The notes under the pieces: generated by a model
Seen by the model: only the letters and a program-made list of their open reading frames with translations
The model's database searches: none
What the model was told of the DNA's origin: nothing
In this document: positions 1 to 11,639 of the stretch, in pieces
Position numbering within the stretch: the first letter of the stretch is position 1
Layout: the number at the start of each line of letters is the position of its first letter
NCBI RefSeq assembly: GCF_030272615.1
Contig: NC_081413.1
Coordinates: 338,364,802-338,428,801, forward strand
Direction: 5' to 3'
Source of the DNA: Cryptomeria japonica
Lineage: Eukaryota; Streptophyta; Pinopsida; Cupressales; Cupressaceae
Length of the DNA stretch: 64,000 bases
Program-made: the position numbers and the translations under genes

Positions 1-19
1 TGAACCGTCGACATGCATA

Positions 20-1018
20 ATGGGTTCTTCCACTTTGGTGCAATTTGATCCACTTCAAGATCTCATCATTTCCATCATATCACCTCCACCTCATAATGGA
101 CTCGCATCTTCTTGCCAAAGCAAAGAGTATCCTACAAGTCAAGATATTTATAAAGGCAAAGGAGTAGACCTTCATAAGCAAGAACCCCTTCATATAAAAG
201 AGTATACTAATGGTCATGGCTACAAAGCTCACACTCAAGGCATTGGTATCCCTTCAAAGTCAAAATCCAAATGTCCACCTTCCCCATCATCGCTTCCATC
301 CATTCTAGGTCCCTATATCCCTTCGTCCTCTATGCAAGGTCAGCAAAGGAACACATCCTTGAGTAAATTTCATCCATCCCACATGACTCCATATCATTCC
401 TATCCACACCGACATTCATTTCCTCCTCCAAGCAATTTGGATGCCAAGTATAAGCATCATAAGTCTAACAATCCACATGTATTCAAGGATCAACATGTCC
501 AATCTAATCGACATGTCAAAACAAAGAACAATATGATCTATAAAGAAAAAGAAATATCCAAAAGGCCACAAAGGCCCACTGAGCAAAATAAAGCAAAGTC
601 AAAATATATATGGGTTCCTAAATCCCTTGTGCAAGCAATGCACTCCAAGGAACCACAAAAGCATGAAAAATCAAAAACCATGTGGATCCCTAAGAAGCTC
701 CTTGAAGCACAAAAAGAAACATCCAACTTGGCATCCAAAATTGCTATTCCTCCATCTAAACCTCTCAAGTCTATTCCTCCATCACCTTCTTCATCCATTT
801 TGGGCCCTTATGTCCCAAAATCCCAAGCTATTCCTCCATCAAAATCTCACAATCTGAGATCCATTTGTCCTCCATCAATACATCACCCCTCAAGGTGTGT
901 GCCAATGTTGATCTTGCCAACATTTCCGTCCAGTGAAGCCCAATTCTTCCAATACCCTATCCATTATCCAATGCATATTTTCCATCCTTCCATCCCTTTG
1001 GTCCAATCCTTTGCATAA
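20..1018 (+). CDS. Ser/Pro/Lys-rich ORF of a retroelement, function unknown
   Basis: This is an open frame of 332 codons with no recognised catalytic motif. It is rich in Ser, Pro, His and Lys and looks disordered. Two internal duplications are visible: a block containing SILGPY(I/V)P around residues 90-103 and 258-271, and a block containing (I/M)W(V/I)PK around residues 200 and 222. It lies just upstream of the GAAAACCTGGCAAACAGG pair, which in A1 and C follows the integrase stop. It therefore occupies the place of pol, as in a non-autonomous derivative. The true start may lie outside the window. It could be a gag-derived linker or an unrelated accessory ORF; I do not assign a function. Confidence 0.45.
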   Translation: MGSSTLVQFDPLQDLIISIISPPPHNGLASSCQSKEYPTSQDIYKGKGVDLHKQEPLHIKEYTNGHGYKAHTQGIGIPSKSKSKCPPSPSSLPSILGPYIPSSSMQGQQRNTSLSKFHPSHMTPYHSYPHRHSFPPPSNLDAKYKHHKSNNPHVFKDQHVQSNRHVKTKNNMIYKEKEISKRPQRPTEQNKAKSKYIWVPKSLVQAMHSKEPQKHEKSKTMWIPKKLLEAQKETSNLASKIAIPPSKPLKSIPPSPSSSILGPYVPKSQAIPPSKSHNLRSICPPSIHHPSRCVPMLILPTFPSSEAQFFQYPIHYPMHIFHPSIPLVQSFA

Positions 1019-1268
1019 ATCATTGCCTTAGTTTCATCTCATTGTCCATGTCCTTATCCTACCAACGTCTTTGAGCATACTTTTAAAGGTCATGGTCCAT
1101 TCTTTTCAAGGCTACTATCCAAACAAAAAGACGCTTGAGTCCTTCTTCCATTCCCTATCATGTGTCCATCTTCTATTGAAAAAGTCAAAAAAAATTCAAA
1201 AAAAGAAAAAAGTGAAAAAAAAAAAGACAAAAGAAAAAAAAATAAAGAAAAATAATTCGTCCACTGGT

Positions 1269-1330
1269 GAAAACCTGGCAAACAGGCGCCTTGGGCAAGT
1301 ACCGTGATGAAAACCTGGCAAACAGGCGTC
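1269..1330 (+). repeat. Paired GAAAACCTGGCAAACAGG motif of A0
   Basis: Two copies start at 1269 and 1309. Each holds the small inverted repeat CCTG-gcaaa-CAGG followed by GCGCC or GCGTC. The same pair occurs after integrase in A1 (10198, 10256) and C (60871, 60972). Its function is unknown. Confidence 0.7.
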
Positions 1331-2019
1331 ATGCGTAATTTATGAACTTCTTGCACGCCACACTTGGGGGCAGATTCCCTTCTTCATATCCTATTGCCCT
1401 TCATTATCCTATCATACTATGTCATTACCCTTCATATCCTATTGTCACTCATGTCCAGTTTCCCTTTCCACATTTGATCTTGACAAGGTTGAGGATCGTC
1501 ATGAGCATCACGCATCTTATTTGCAGCTTTTAGTCCATCATAGCTTTTGGTCTTTATCCATTTGCTTATTACGACCTTTCATCCATATTCCCTATCTTAT
1601 TGCGACTTTCTGCCACTATCCCTTAGCCTATCCCGTATCCAATCCCGACCTTCAGTCCATGTCCCTTATCCATTCTTGGTCTTGCTTATCCTATCCATAT
1701 CTTATCACTATCCATACACTCTTTTTGTCCCTTGATCTTGATCTGACATAAGGTCATGAAATGCAAAAATATTTTTCAAAAACCTCTTGACATGTCCCTC
1801 ATGCCATGTCACTGCTATACATTGTCATATTCAGTCTCTTGTCCCATCACGCAATAGCTCTTGGAAATTGCATCTGCGTTGTCTCCATAATAAAAGGCCT
1901 TTGTCTTCCCTCTATCCACCATCATTTCAGTAAGCCTATTTATTCACCTGTCATATTCCTTGCCTTGCTAGACACTGGGGGCAAAAATTTGAAAAATTTC
2001 CAAAAAAAAAATCAAATAA

Positions 2020-2228
2020 TGTCCTGAAAAAATTCAAAACAATTTGAAAAATGTCCTGAAAAAAATCTTCCAAAAAAAATCGAATAATGTCCTGAAAAAA
2101 TTCATAAAAATTGAAAAATGTCCTGAAAAAATCTCTAAAAATTGAAAAAAAAGTCCTGAAGAAAATCTTAAAAATTGAAAAATGTCCTGAAAAAAATCTT
2201 AAAAATTGAAAAATGTCCTGAAAAAAAA
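2020..2228 (+). repeat. GTCCTGAAAAAA tandem array in A0 3' region
   Basis: About seven units of 30-36 bp, each starting gtcctgaaaaaa and continuing with an A-rich stretch ending in attgaaaaat. Several adjacent units are nearly identical, which fits recent slippage or unequal exchange. Hypervariable tandem arrays in the 3' untranslated region are known in Tat-lineage elements. Confidence 0.8.
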
Positions 2229-2469
2229 TGAACACAAAAAAATTGTAAAACTTGAAAACAAACACAAAAACACGCATTTTTGCAATAAAGTATTCCCTTT
2301 ATGCATCGACAGATTACTGAGCATCCATCCAATACCTCGCAATCAAGCACGGCGCTTTAATGAAATCATGCATTCACAGTTGAACTTTTTCCATCAAATC
2401 AAACGTTCAAACTGATCCAAATTGTCTTATCAATCGAATATCAACATCATTTGTCCTTGTCACTATTAT

Positions 2470-2563
2470 CATGGGTCTTATACAGGGTGTGGTATACTCG
2501 AAACCAGACTGTGTCCTGTCTTAGACGGGGTACCGCATTTCCTGAAACCAGACAGCATGATCG
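2470..2563 (+). repeat. Two degenerate units of the cttatacagg/gaaaccagac repeat
   Basis: Two units carry gtcttatacagg or gtcttagacggg followed by gaaaccagac. They match the eleven-unit array at 61902-62450 in element C and lie in the same place between pol and the 3' LTR. Confidence 0.65.
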
Positions 2564-3756
2564 TCCTATCAGCACGTTCAACTTTTGACAATGAAGATCA
2601 AGATGTTTGTTTGTTTGTTTGAATTTGTGCATCTTATCTTTTTATTGATTTATCTTTGATCATGTCCCTATGTTGCTTGATGATGTCACTGAGTGATTTA
2701 GAGTGACCGGGATGGCTCATGATCCTTTTCTTTTTTGATTGTGATTGTCGTTTGTTTATGCTGTGTCTGTCTTATGCAAATCGGGTTGCATTTCAGCTCT
2801 GGCCTTCAATGCCATGATGCTACGCATCCATTTTGCTACATAAAAATAAAGGTTGTCACCTACAAAGTGCATTACTGAAAGCAAATTTTCATCATCTCTA
2901 ACTGTCTTCTATCTCATTTCTTCTTACTAACATTTCTTCCGTCCGGTCGGATAGTCAGTTTGGTCTAGTGCTCCGATATCCAAGCACATATGCTGCGTCC
3001 TGCATCCATTTGGTTAGTACATTTGCATTCCATTACATATTACATCAAGCATTTTATCCATTTCATATTATAAATACATCAAAAATACATAAAAATACAT
3101 CCATACATGTTCATAAACCAGTGCATAAGTCATCCATACATGGAAAATAACATCAGTCATCACACATTGCATCCCATCATATCGATGCATATCATATCAC
3201 ATATCATAATAATGTCGGAGTACAAAATCAGACTGTCTGTCCTAAGTATGGCCCACAGGCTGACTACAACATGTCAAACTACATCATGTCCACTGTCTGT
3301 CATACGGAGTACGTGCCTCTGTCACTGGGTGCTCCCTCTGTCCTCCTCATCCCCGCAATGTCCCGTAAGCCATCAAAATTCATGAAATCAAAAACATGGG
3401 TTTTCGAGGTACATACCGCTGCTCCTGCATCCTCTGGTCGTCTGAATGTGCATACACGTTCTCCAAGGTGATCCGCCATTGGAATGCTCACCATCTGTCT
3501 GCAAGTGTCCTTGTCCAGAGCAACAAATCCTCCTCTTTAGCTAGTGCAAATGAGTCATTTTCACCCTCTTGGTCCTATTTATAGCTCTTTGTCATTGCAT
3601 AGATGGACGTGTGTCCTCTCCATCTTATGTTGGTCGTGGTCTTGTGCACCTTAAATTGATTGTCCTTCATGCATCTGATATCCGATTTTCAGTTCATTCG
3701 ATCCTATCATTTTTATCGATCAATTGGCCTCTTTTCCGCATGTTTCCGGCCAATTC

Positions 3757-3857
3757 CTCGAGGGGGCATGCATATGTCATTACTATTGTCTGGGGCATTT
3801 TCATTATTGTTCTTTGAAACAACGCTCAGAATCGCATTGTCTCAAAGAGGGGCAAAA
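3757..3857 (+). other. Upstream G-tract and polypurine tract of A0
   Basis: CTCGAGGGGGCAT at 3757-3769 is followed by the PPT AAAGAGGGGCAAAA at 3844-3857, which abuts the LTR. The PPT primes plus-strand DNA synthesis. The upstream G-tract recurs in A1 (14435-14448) and C (62522-62536). Confidence 0.75.
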
Positions 3858-5305
3858 TGTAGACACCCAAAAATGGTCAACGCTTGCGGAATCGTACTTT
3901 AACATTTGCGCATTGCCTCATTTTAGGTTTTTGCGTCGCATTAACATTTCTCCTATGTCACGCACTTGATCTTTATCATTTGCGAGCATCGAGTCATTCT
4001 TCTACATTCTTCAATCATCTCGTCTTCGAATTTGGTCTTGTCGACAACATTATCCAGTCATGATTTTGATCAATTTTACTCTGTCGCATCAATGTGCGTA
4101 TTCATTTGTCATCATTTTGGACATCGTTAATCCTAATTAGGGTTTTGTCCTCTTTTCAATCTTGTTATCATGCGATCTATTTGTCATCGGTCGTGGTCAT
4201 TGTTCGATCTTGTCATTTTGCGATCGATTTGTCATCGATCGTGGTCATTATCTTGTCATTTTGCAATCTATTTTGTCATCGATTCTTGTCCTTTTGTCAA
4301 TCCTGTCACTTTGTGACCGATTTGTCATCAATCATTATCTGTCTCAATTATGTCAATTTGGATCAATTTGTCATTGTTCCTCGTCAATTGGCGCATCTAT
4401 CAATCAAATCATTTTGTTGCATTGGTCATTTATCAAATCAAATCATGATCAAGTCAATTATAGACCTAATTTTCATCCTCGCACTTCTAATTCGTCTTCT
4501 AGGGTTTTATGATTTATTCATTTAACCTAATTTGCCATTTCTTCCTTTAGGATTACTAAATTATTTATTAATCCTAAGTTTTCTCATTACAATTAAATAT
4601 TCATTTAATTGGCTAATTATTCCTCTTTGTGAGTGAATTAATTAATAAATGAAAAATTATTGATTAATTCATTAATTTCTAATTTCCTATTTTCATTATT
4701 CTCTAATTTCCTAATTTCTTAATTCTTAAATTCAATTTCCACCTATTTCTCTCCTAAATTTATGGCAATGACATAGAAATTTGTCATAAAATGTCATAAA
4801 ATGTCATAAATTCTTGACATAGAAATTTGTCATGAATTGTCATAAGCCTTGCATAGCAATTTGTCATAGATATGTCATAATTATGCTATTATTGATTTGA
4901 ATTTCTATTCAAATCTCTTTCATACTAATTTGCTCATTTATCCAATTTCTCTATAAATTGGATGTTTTCTTCAATCAAATCCCTTCGAATCCTTCATGAA
5001 TCTCGAATTTTTACCGAACTTTCGTTTCTAGTACTCTTGAGCCTTTTTGCTTTCAATTGTGTGAGCACTTGTAGGTGAGATCCACAAAACTATTGAAGAG
5101 GAAAGAACAACAATGGAGCCGCATGGAAGGAGTATTCAATCTTGAATTGGTTTGCATAATGTTTTCTTTTGAATGCTTCATTTTCATACCTCTATTGAAT
5201 GTGCTTTAGAATTAGGTTCATTGCAATGAGTGTTCTTTTGATTAAGTTATCATGTCTTGTGTTTTTATCTACTTATATTGTGATGATTCCTAATTTCTAT
5301 GCTAC
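3858..5305 (+). repeat. 3' LTR of A0
   Basis: It starts TGTAGACACCC right after the PPT. A TATA box (tataaat, 4952-4958) sits about 350 bp before the proposed end, matching the spacing in C. The right border at a CA near 5305 is a guess, because no second copy is in the window. Inside are degenerate roughly 40-bp repeats of ttgtcattttgcgatcgat type at about 4150-4340 and a gtcataaaatgtcataa cluster at 4785-4880. No primer-binding site follows it, so it is not a 5' LTR for A1. Confidence 0.6.
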
Positions 5306-5557
5306 AGTTACAATCTGAAAAAGACATCAAATCAAAAACATGTTCCTAAGTCTAAGTGGCAGAAAAGAATATCGCCTTTAACATTATAGGAAGTAGACAC
5401 TCAACAAACAAAAGCAGAGTGTAGAAAAGAGAAAGAGGAATCAGCAGTCAAGAAAGAAGAAACAGTCAGTGCTCAAGCTTTGATGGTATCAACTACAATA
5501 ATATAGGAAGTTGAGGTCCCTGAGGATATAAGAGATGAGGTTGTAAGAATCAGAGAA

Positions 5558-6790
5558 TTGTTTGCACCACTAAAAGTTCTAGTCACATATACTGGCAGGA
5601 ATCAAGTAGATGATTCAGAGACTGATTCAAACGAGTATGAATGGGGTCCTGACAACCTCTTAGACACATCCACTATAGAAACTCCAGAAGAGTCTAGCGA
5701 TGTCATAAATGATGCTCAAGAGCTGATGCACATAAAACTAGAGAAAGAAATACATGAAATTAGACAAAAGAGACAAGCAAATTATGAACAAGGACTGAAA
5801 GAAGGAAGAATACCAGGAAGCTTCTCATCTATGTACCCCTATCCTAAAATAGAACAAATCGGGTATAGCACTACACAAGAAAAATTGGAAGGTACAGAAC
5901 AAGAGCCAGTTATCAGTCCAGAAGAAGCTAAATGGAGTAGGAGACAACAAATCACAGAAACATCAAGATCATGTCAACAGGTGTGTCAGATACAAATGAC
6001 AAATGAACCACAACATGAAGAAACTTGCAACATTAAAGATGTTGGTATTGATACCATACATATGCTTACTAAATCACCTGAAGAAGACTCGAAAACTTCA
6101 CTTGATGACTCTGATGACAGTCCTATTTAGGATAATATCTATTCAGCCTCAAATTCTGAATCAACTGATACAAATAATGAAAATCTGTCTACTGATCTTA
6201 TCACTGTTAAACCATGATATGACATCCAGTCTAGCGTAGTGAATGATGTTACAAGTATGTCTATCAGATTAGATCAACTAAATATTAACGCGAACTTTAA
6301 TAATCATGATCTAACTCTTCCTGGTCTCGAGACACTTACGCAAGGTATCATTCTGGAACTCAACTTTTTGATCCACGGCTGTGATAACAATATCGTGAAT
6401 GCTCTTGAACCTATCCAAGATTTATCCTTAGTACATCCTGAATTGTTTGACTGTACTTTACAAAACCAACCCATGAGTATACCTACTTTTGCCAATGACT
6501 ATACGTTAGCCTATTATCTCAATGTAGTCGAACATATAGACTCTTCCACCAGTGAACAGAGTGAAAATATGACTGAAGAAGATATCAAGTATCTTAGTCG
6601 TAAAAATAGGAAAAATAAAAATAAAAGATCTAAAACCACATTGTGGTGGTGTCAGAATCTAAAAAAGAGAAAACAAAGGACGTACCTAAAGGTGAAAACC
6701 TCTCTGAGGCGCCTGAAGGTGAGATACTTGATATACTGCCAAGTCATTTCCAAGAAAGGTCCTCCATATTGATCAAGCCAACTCAGTCAG
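5558..6790 (+). pseudogene. Polyprotein linker between protease and RT (A1)
   Basis: Two consecutive open pieces (5558-6130 and 6239-6772) encode an acidic, Glu/Asp/Ser/Thr-rich segment. The second contains LVHPELFD, which corresponds to LVHPELID in the same place of element C. The end of the region switches to the frame of the following RT ORF and carries GENLSEAPEGE, encoded by one copy of the GAAAACCT-AGGCGCC motif at 6694-6713. No enzyme motif is visible. The protease that should precede it is not recognisable, so the left edge is a truncation. Confidence 0.55.
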
Positions 6791-8260
6791 TGAACATTGG
6801 GAGTCAAGAGACACTACACATCATTCATGTAGCTCAATCATTATCAACAGAAGAATTGAAGGAGTTCACTCAGCTATTCTTAGAAAAGAAAATAAACTTT
6901 GCATGGACGTATTCTGATATGCCAGGCTTGGATCTTGATCTCATTATGCACCATCTTTCAATTACACCAGGAGTAAAACCAGTTAAGCAAAAAATCCGTA
7001 AGATGCACCCACATGTAGCGCTATTGGTCAAGGATGAACTAGAAAAACTATTAAAAGTTGGATTCATCAGAACTATAGATTATGCCAAATGGATTTCAAA
7101 CATAGTACCTATGTCAAAGGTAGACAAGTCTATCAAAGTTTGTACTAACTTCAGAGATCTTAACAAAGCATGTCCAAAGGATGACTTGCCATTACCAAAT
7201 ATTGATATGATAGTTGACATGATTGCTGGGTATGAAATGTACTCACTAATGGATGGATTCTCCAGATACAATCAAATCAAAATAGCTCCTGGAGATCAAG
7301 AAAAGACAACTTTCACCTATGCATGGGGAACCTTTTGCTGGAACATCATGCCATTTGGGCTAAAGAACATAGGAGAAACCTATCAAAGAGAAGTTACAAC
7401 TATTTTTCATGACATGATGCATAAGAATATGGAAGATTATGTTGATGACACTTTAGTGAAGACTATGAAAATATCAACGCATATTCAAGAGTTGGTCCTA
7501 TACTTGACACAATCGAAAAGTTCCAACTCTAGTTAAATCCAAAGAAGTGTGCATTCAGAGTGACATCTGGTAAGCTACTTGGCTATATCATTTCAAAGAA
7601 GGGAATCGAGGTTGATCCTGAGAAGGTTCAAGCTATAATGGAAATGTCGCCTCTGAAGAACATCAGTCAAATGAGAAGTCTACAGGGACATCTCCAATTC
7701 ATCAGATGATTCATTTCTCAGTTAGCAGACAAAGCTCAACCTTTCACAAAGGTATTGAGAAAAGGAAGAATATACAACTGGAATTAGTAGTGAAAACAAC
7801 ATCTTCAGCAGATAAAAGAGTACCTATCAAATCCACTGATATTGATGCCACCAATTCAGGGTAAACCACTAATCTTATATATATCAGCAACTGATTCATC
7901 ACCAAGGGCACTTTTGGCACAACAAGATGACAACAAAAAGGAACGAGCTATTTATTACATTAGCAGGACATTGGTGTCTTATGAAATAAACTACAATATA
8001 ATAGAAAAAGCATGCTTGGCATTAGTCTTTGCATCACAAAAACTGAGGCACTACATGTTAGCACATTCAGTCAAGCTAGTGGCCAAAATTGATCCACTCA
8101 AGTATCTTCTCAATAAGGCAACACTTACAGGAAGATTAGCAAAATGGGTAATGATCCTTACAGAGTTTGACATTGAATATGTGGAATACAAAGCCATAAA
8201 AGGACAAGTAATTGTTGATCAACTTGCAGAAGCTCCACTTGAGGACACTCAACCGCTACA
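6790..8260 (+). pseudogene. pol: Reverse transcriptase and Ty3-type RNase H (A1)
   Basis: The RT starts with an FAWTYSDMPGLD block, then CTNFRDLNKACPKDD, MDGFSRYNQI, MPFGLKN and the catalytic YVDD (about 7438-7449), all in one frame to the stop at 7536. The thumb and connection follow in another frame with LNPKKC and GYIISKKG. RNase H follows from about 7842 (LILYISATDSSPRALLAQ, RAIYYISRTL, KLRHYMLAH). At least one frameshift near 7500 and several stops, for example near 7710 and 7785, inactivate it. The closest relative in the window is the RT of element C. Confidence 0.85.
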
Positions 8261-8289
8261 CATAGAGTTTTTAGATGAGTCAATAATGT

Positions 8290-8805
8290 ACCTTACTCAA
8301 CAACCTTGGAAAATGTTCTTCGATGGTTCCTTTACTCAAAATGGTTTAGGTGTTGGCATATTATTCATTACTCCTCAGAAGTATTCAATCCCAAAAGTCT
8401 TCTAAGATTTTATTCCCTTGTACAAATAACATTGCAGAATATGAAGCTTTGGTGAATGGGATAAAACTAGCTATTGAATGGAAGTTTGCAGAATTGTATA
8501 TCTATGGAGATTCTCAGCTGGTGGTTAATCAAATCAATGGTACATATCAGACTCAAGATGAGAAACCGATGCCTTACAAGAGGATGGTTGATGATCTTAA
8601 GAAGTATTTTGCTTTTGTATCATTCCAACTAATTCCTAGATCCACAAACAGAGCAGCAGATGCTATGGCTACCTTGGCATCTATACCTGAGCTACAGGAG
8701 TCCAATTTTTGCTTTGATTTCCTTGTGGAAGAGTTATATTACCCCACTTATGATTCTCCTGAGACCCAAATAGTCTGTTCTATTATTGGACATGACTCAT
8801 CCTAA
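8290..8805 (+). pseudogene. Archaeal-type RNase H (A1)
   Basis: A second RNase H lies between the Ty3-type RNase H and integrase, as is standard for Tat elements. Catalytic positions visible are D in MFFDGSFTQNG, E in NIAEYEALVNG, D in YGDSQLVV and D in RAADAMATLA. A frameshift near 8395 splits it into two open pieces (to 8405 and from 8350). All four acidic residues survive across the break. Confidence 0.8.
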
Positions 8806-8934
8806 TACAACCACATCTATTCCTATCTACAAGACCAAATTATCCCTAGAAATCTTACCCAAAATGAGAAAATAAACCTAACTCAAAACACTCCACGGTA
8901 TGTTATCATAGCTAACGATTTATTTAGATGAGAT

Positions 8935-10059
8935 TTGGATGGTACATTGCTTAGATGTCTAGAAACTGAAGAATCTAAACATGCATTATCAGAAGTCCAT
9001 GAAGGTATTTGTGGATCTCATTTGAATGGCCTTACTTTAGCTTGGAAACTACTACGGGCTGGCTACTACTAGCCAGACATGGAAAAAGATGCCATCCAAT
9101 TTGCTAAGATTTTTGAGAAATGTCAGCTTCATGGAAATCTCATACATGCCCCGGCAAGGGACCTCATACCATTTATAACACACTGGCCTTTTCAGCAATG
9201 GGCCTTTGATCTCATTGGTTAGATATATCCTGCTTCATCCAACGGACATAAATTAATCATAACTGCCACTGAGTATTTCACCAAGTGGGTAGAGGTGGTT
9301 CTGCTCATCAAAGAAACCGGTAAACAAGGCTCCTTGTTCATCCTAAATTATATCATCTACAGGTATGGGATACCTTCGTCCATCGTGACTGATAATGGAG
9401 GACAGTTTAAGAATAAAGATCTGGATGAGCTTTGTGAGAAATTCCAAATAAAGCAACACTGGTCATCAGTATATTACCCTTAAGGTAATGGACAAGTTGA
9501 GGCATCTAACAAAAACCTATTGACTATCTTGCATACAACAGTGAACAAATCCGGGAAGGATTGGCATTTGCAGCTCAATCTTGTACTATGGGCTTACAGA
9601 ACAAGTATCAGAACACCTACTAGGGCTACACCTTTCTCCTTGGTGTATGGGTTCGAAGCAGTACTACCTATTGAAGTAGAAATACCATCTATAAGAGTTT
9701 CTTTGCAAGTTCTTGTTACTGATGAAGATCATAGAATATCTAGATTGCAAGAGCTCAAATTGCTGGATGAGCGTCGACAAGTGGTGTTTGATCATCTCAG
9801 AGTGTATTAGAAGAGAATGTCCAGAGGATATAACAAGAAAGTTCAACAAACAGAATTTTAGGTTGGTGACCTAGTTCTGAGAGAAAATCCAAAAAATCAA
9901 CAGTTTCGCGACAATAAAGGGAAGTTTGAACCCAAGTGGCTGGGTCCTTACATTGTTATTGCAGTATTCGGCTCTGGTGCCTATCAGCTCTCAAACTCGG
10001 ATGGAGAACAACTCCGTGAACCAATTAACACCATCCACTTGAAGAAATTCTTCGCTTAG
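8935..10059 (+). pseudogene. int: Integrase (A1)
   Basis: The zinc-binding part reads HEGICGSHLNG followed by EKCQLHG, so one Cys of the usual CxxC is not intact. The catalytic core shows D in QWAFDLIG, D in VTDNGGQF and E in GQVEASNK. The C-terminal part holds LWAYRTSIRTPT, KLLDERR and the terminal KWLGPYIV block, ending at a TAG at 10057-10059. In-frame stops occur near 9070, 9223, 9482, 9808 and 9860. The end matches that of C, where the protein also closes with a HLK-F-A tail. Confidence 0.85.
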
Positions 10060-10197
10060 CATTCTCTGTGCAACCAACTTGTACAGCTAGAAAAACTCTT
10101 GAAAAACAATACAAAAAATGGAAAAATCAAAAAAATACAAAAAAAGAGAAAAATCATCAAAAAAGAAAAAAAAAGAAAAGAGAGAAAATGCCCTGGT

Positions 10198-10277
10198 GAA
10201 AACCTGGTAAACAAGCACCTTGGTAAAAAAAAAAATGAATCTTTGTCAAGTAGGTGAAAACCTGGCAAACAGGTGCC
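10198..10277 (+). repeat. Paired GAAAACCTGGCAAACAGG motif of A1
   Basis: Copies start at 10198 (gaaaacctggtaaacaagca) and 10256 (gaaaacctggcaaacaggtg), about 140-200 bp after the integrase stop and surrounded by A-rich DNA. This is the same position as in C. Confidence 0.75.
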
Positions 10278-11639
10278 TCTTGTACTCAAGCGCTCTATCT
10301 ATCAACGCAATGTTGGCATTTCCCGCTTTTATGCATCTTTGCTTTCGCATGTATATATTTTTCAGTCACTTTCGTGACATCCTGGGTTGTTGGAACCCTC
10401 ATGACTTAAAACTGACCAACATCCTAGTCTTAGGTTACTTGACAGAGCACATTACATATCCTAAGCAGTGTCAAACAAGTCATCTTTCCGTCAGTGAATC
10501 TTGGTCATCCACTTTGAGTCAGTCACCTATCTCCTAACTACCAAAGAGTTTTTTATCATTGAGTAAACAAGAAAAACAACATAACGGAAAACAATCACTA
10601 AATAATTTGAGCTATGACTGAAAATTTTCTTTGTGTGCTGTATTTTATATTGGTTTTCGATTATTATCCCTCTGAGTAACTCGAGGAAGTCTATTGTGAC
10701 TAAGAGGAGCAAGGATTGGGGGTATAATATTTTCTTTGTTTTCTGCTTGTAGGAATGATCCCAATGATCAGGAAACATATAAATTAGCTAAGTGTCTGTG
10801 ATAAGAGCCTTCACAACAAGGTGAAATCGCCTCACATACCTCGACTCCACTTATTTGTATGCTACAGTGAGGTCCATATCATTTCTTTGTCTATTTTGAG
10901 GGAATTTCTTTATGATGCAATTTGGGTCCCTGTGAAATCTGTCCAAGGATATGAACGAAAAAAGGGTCATTACGGACAAGATAATTAATATTGCACATTG
11001 AAAAAGAAAGGAACTCTAACCTGCCTATTGTATTCATTATGCTCAATGACAAATCTTAAGTATTTTAAATCCAGTAACTAGGTTTAGGATGCATTTCGCA
11101 TATCATTTTGTATTTCTATGAATTCAGAGTGATTTCAGTATGGTAATAATCTCTTTATCTTCTGAATGAGAGCTGAAAGCATCATCATTTCTTCGATCGA
11201 GTACTTCTATTTTGAGATGTTTAGTTGCATACATAACACTTAATATAGCTTCATACATTTCATTATTTACTCATCTACATTCATCTTATTGCATAGAAAA
11301 ATGAGAATATTGCATTACTTATTACTCATTGCACATTCATTTATGTGCATATGAAAAGAGCCAAAAATAGACATCCATAATCATTTGCATTACATACATT
11401 CATATTGAAAATAAATGCATACATATAGAATAAAGCATATAAAAGACATCTCATAAACAAATCAACACATGTATGATGAAGTCAAATTGGATCTCATATA
11501 TATATATCATGTCAAGTCTAAGAGTACAAAATGATGTTGAATGACATATACAAACTCTCATCGGAGCAAGAATGATATAGGCTACAACAAATGGGTATGT
11601 CTACAAAAAATATCCGATGTACAAAAAGAAATAATCTAG
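10278..11639 (+). other. A1 3' region without recognised gene
   Basis: AT-rich sequence between the integrase-end motif and the PMD pseudogene. The short open frames here show no family features. Simple ATTCAT/CATT-type stretches lie around 11230-11450. Confidence 0.6.

Larger units (their letters stand above)
1..3857 (+). mobile_element. A0: 3' portion of a Tat-like Ty3/gypsy element
   Basis: The stretch ends in the purine tract AAAGAGGGGCAAAA, directly followed by an LTR starting TGTAGACAC. The same arrangement closes the complete element C (62643-62657), which fixes strand and family. It shares three 3' landmarks with C: the paired GAAAACCTGGCAAACAGG motif, CTCGAGGGGGCAT upstream of the PPT, and a cttatacagg/gaaaccagac tandem repeat. 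No RT or integrase remains inside the window. Apart from the ORF at 20-1018, 1019-3857 is pyrimidine-rich low-complexity DNA. The left end of the element lies outside the window. Confidence 0.75.

Noticed and set aside
1071-1751. Several short open frames in pyrimidine-rich DNA
   Set aside because: Low-complexity composition keeps frames open by chance; no motif is present.
4094-4525. Open frame of 143 codons within an LTR
   Set aside because: It arises from the ttgtcatttt-type repeats; unlike the B LTR ORF it has no complex composition and overlaps another equally long frame.
3858-5305. This LTR as the 5' LTR of A1
   Set aside because: The A1 3' LTR starts TGTAATACCC, not TGTAGACACC, and no primer site follows 5305.
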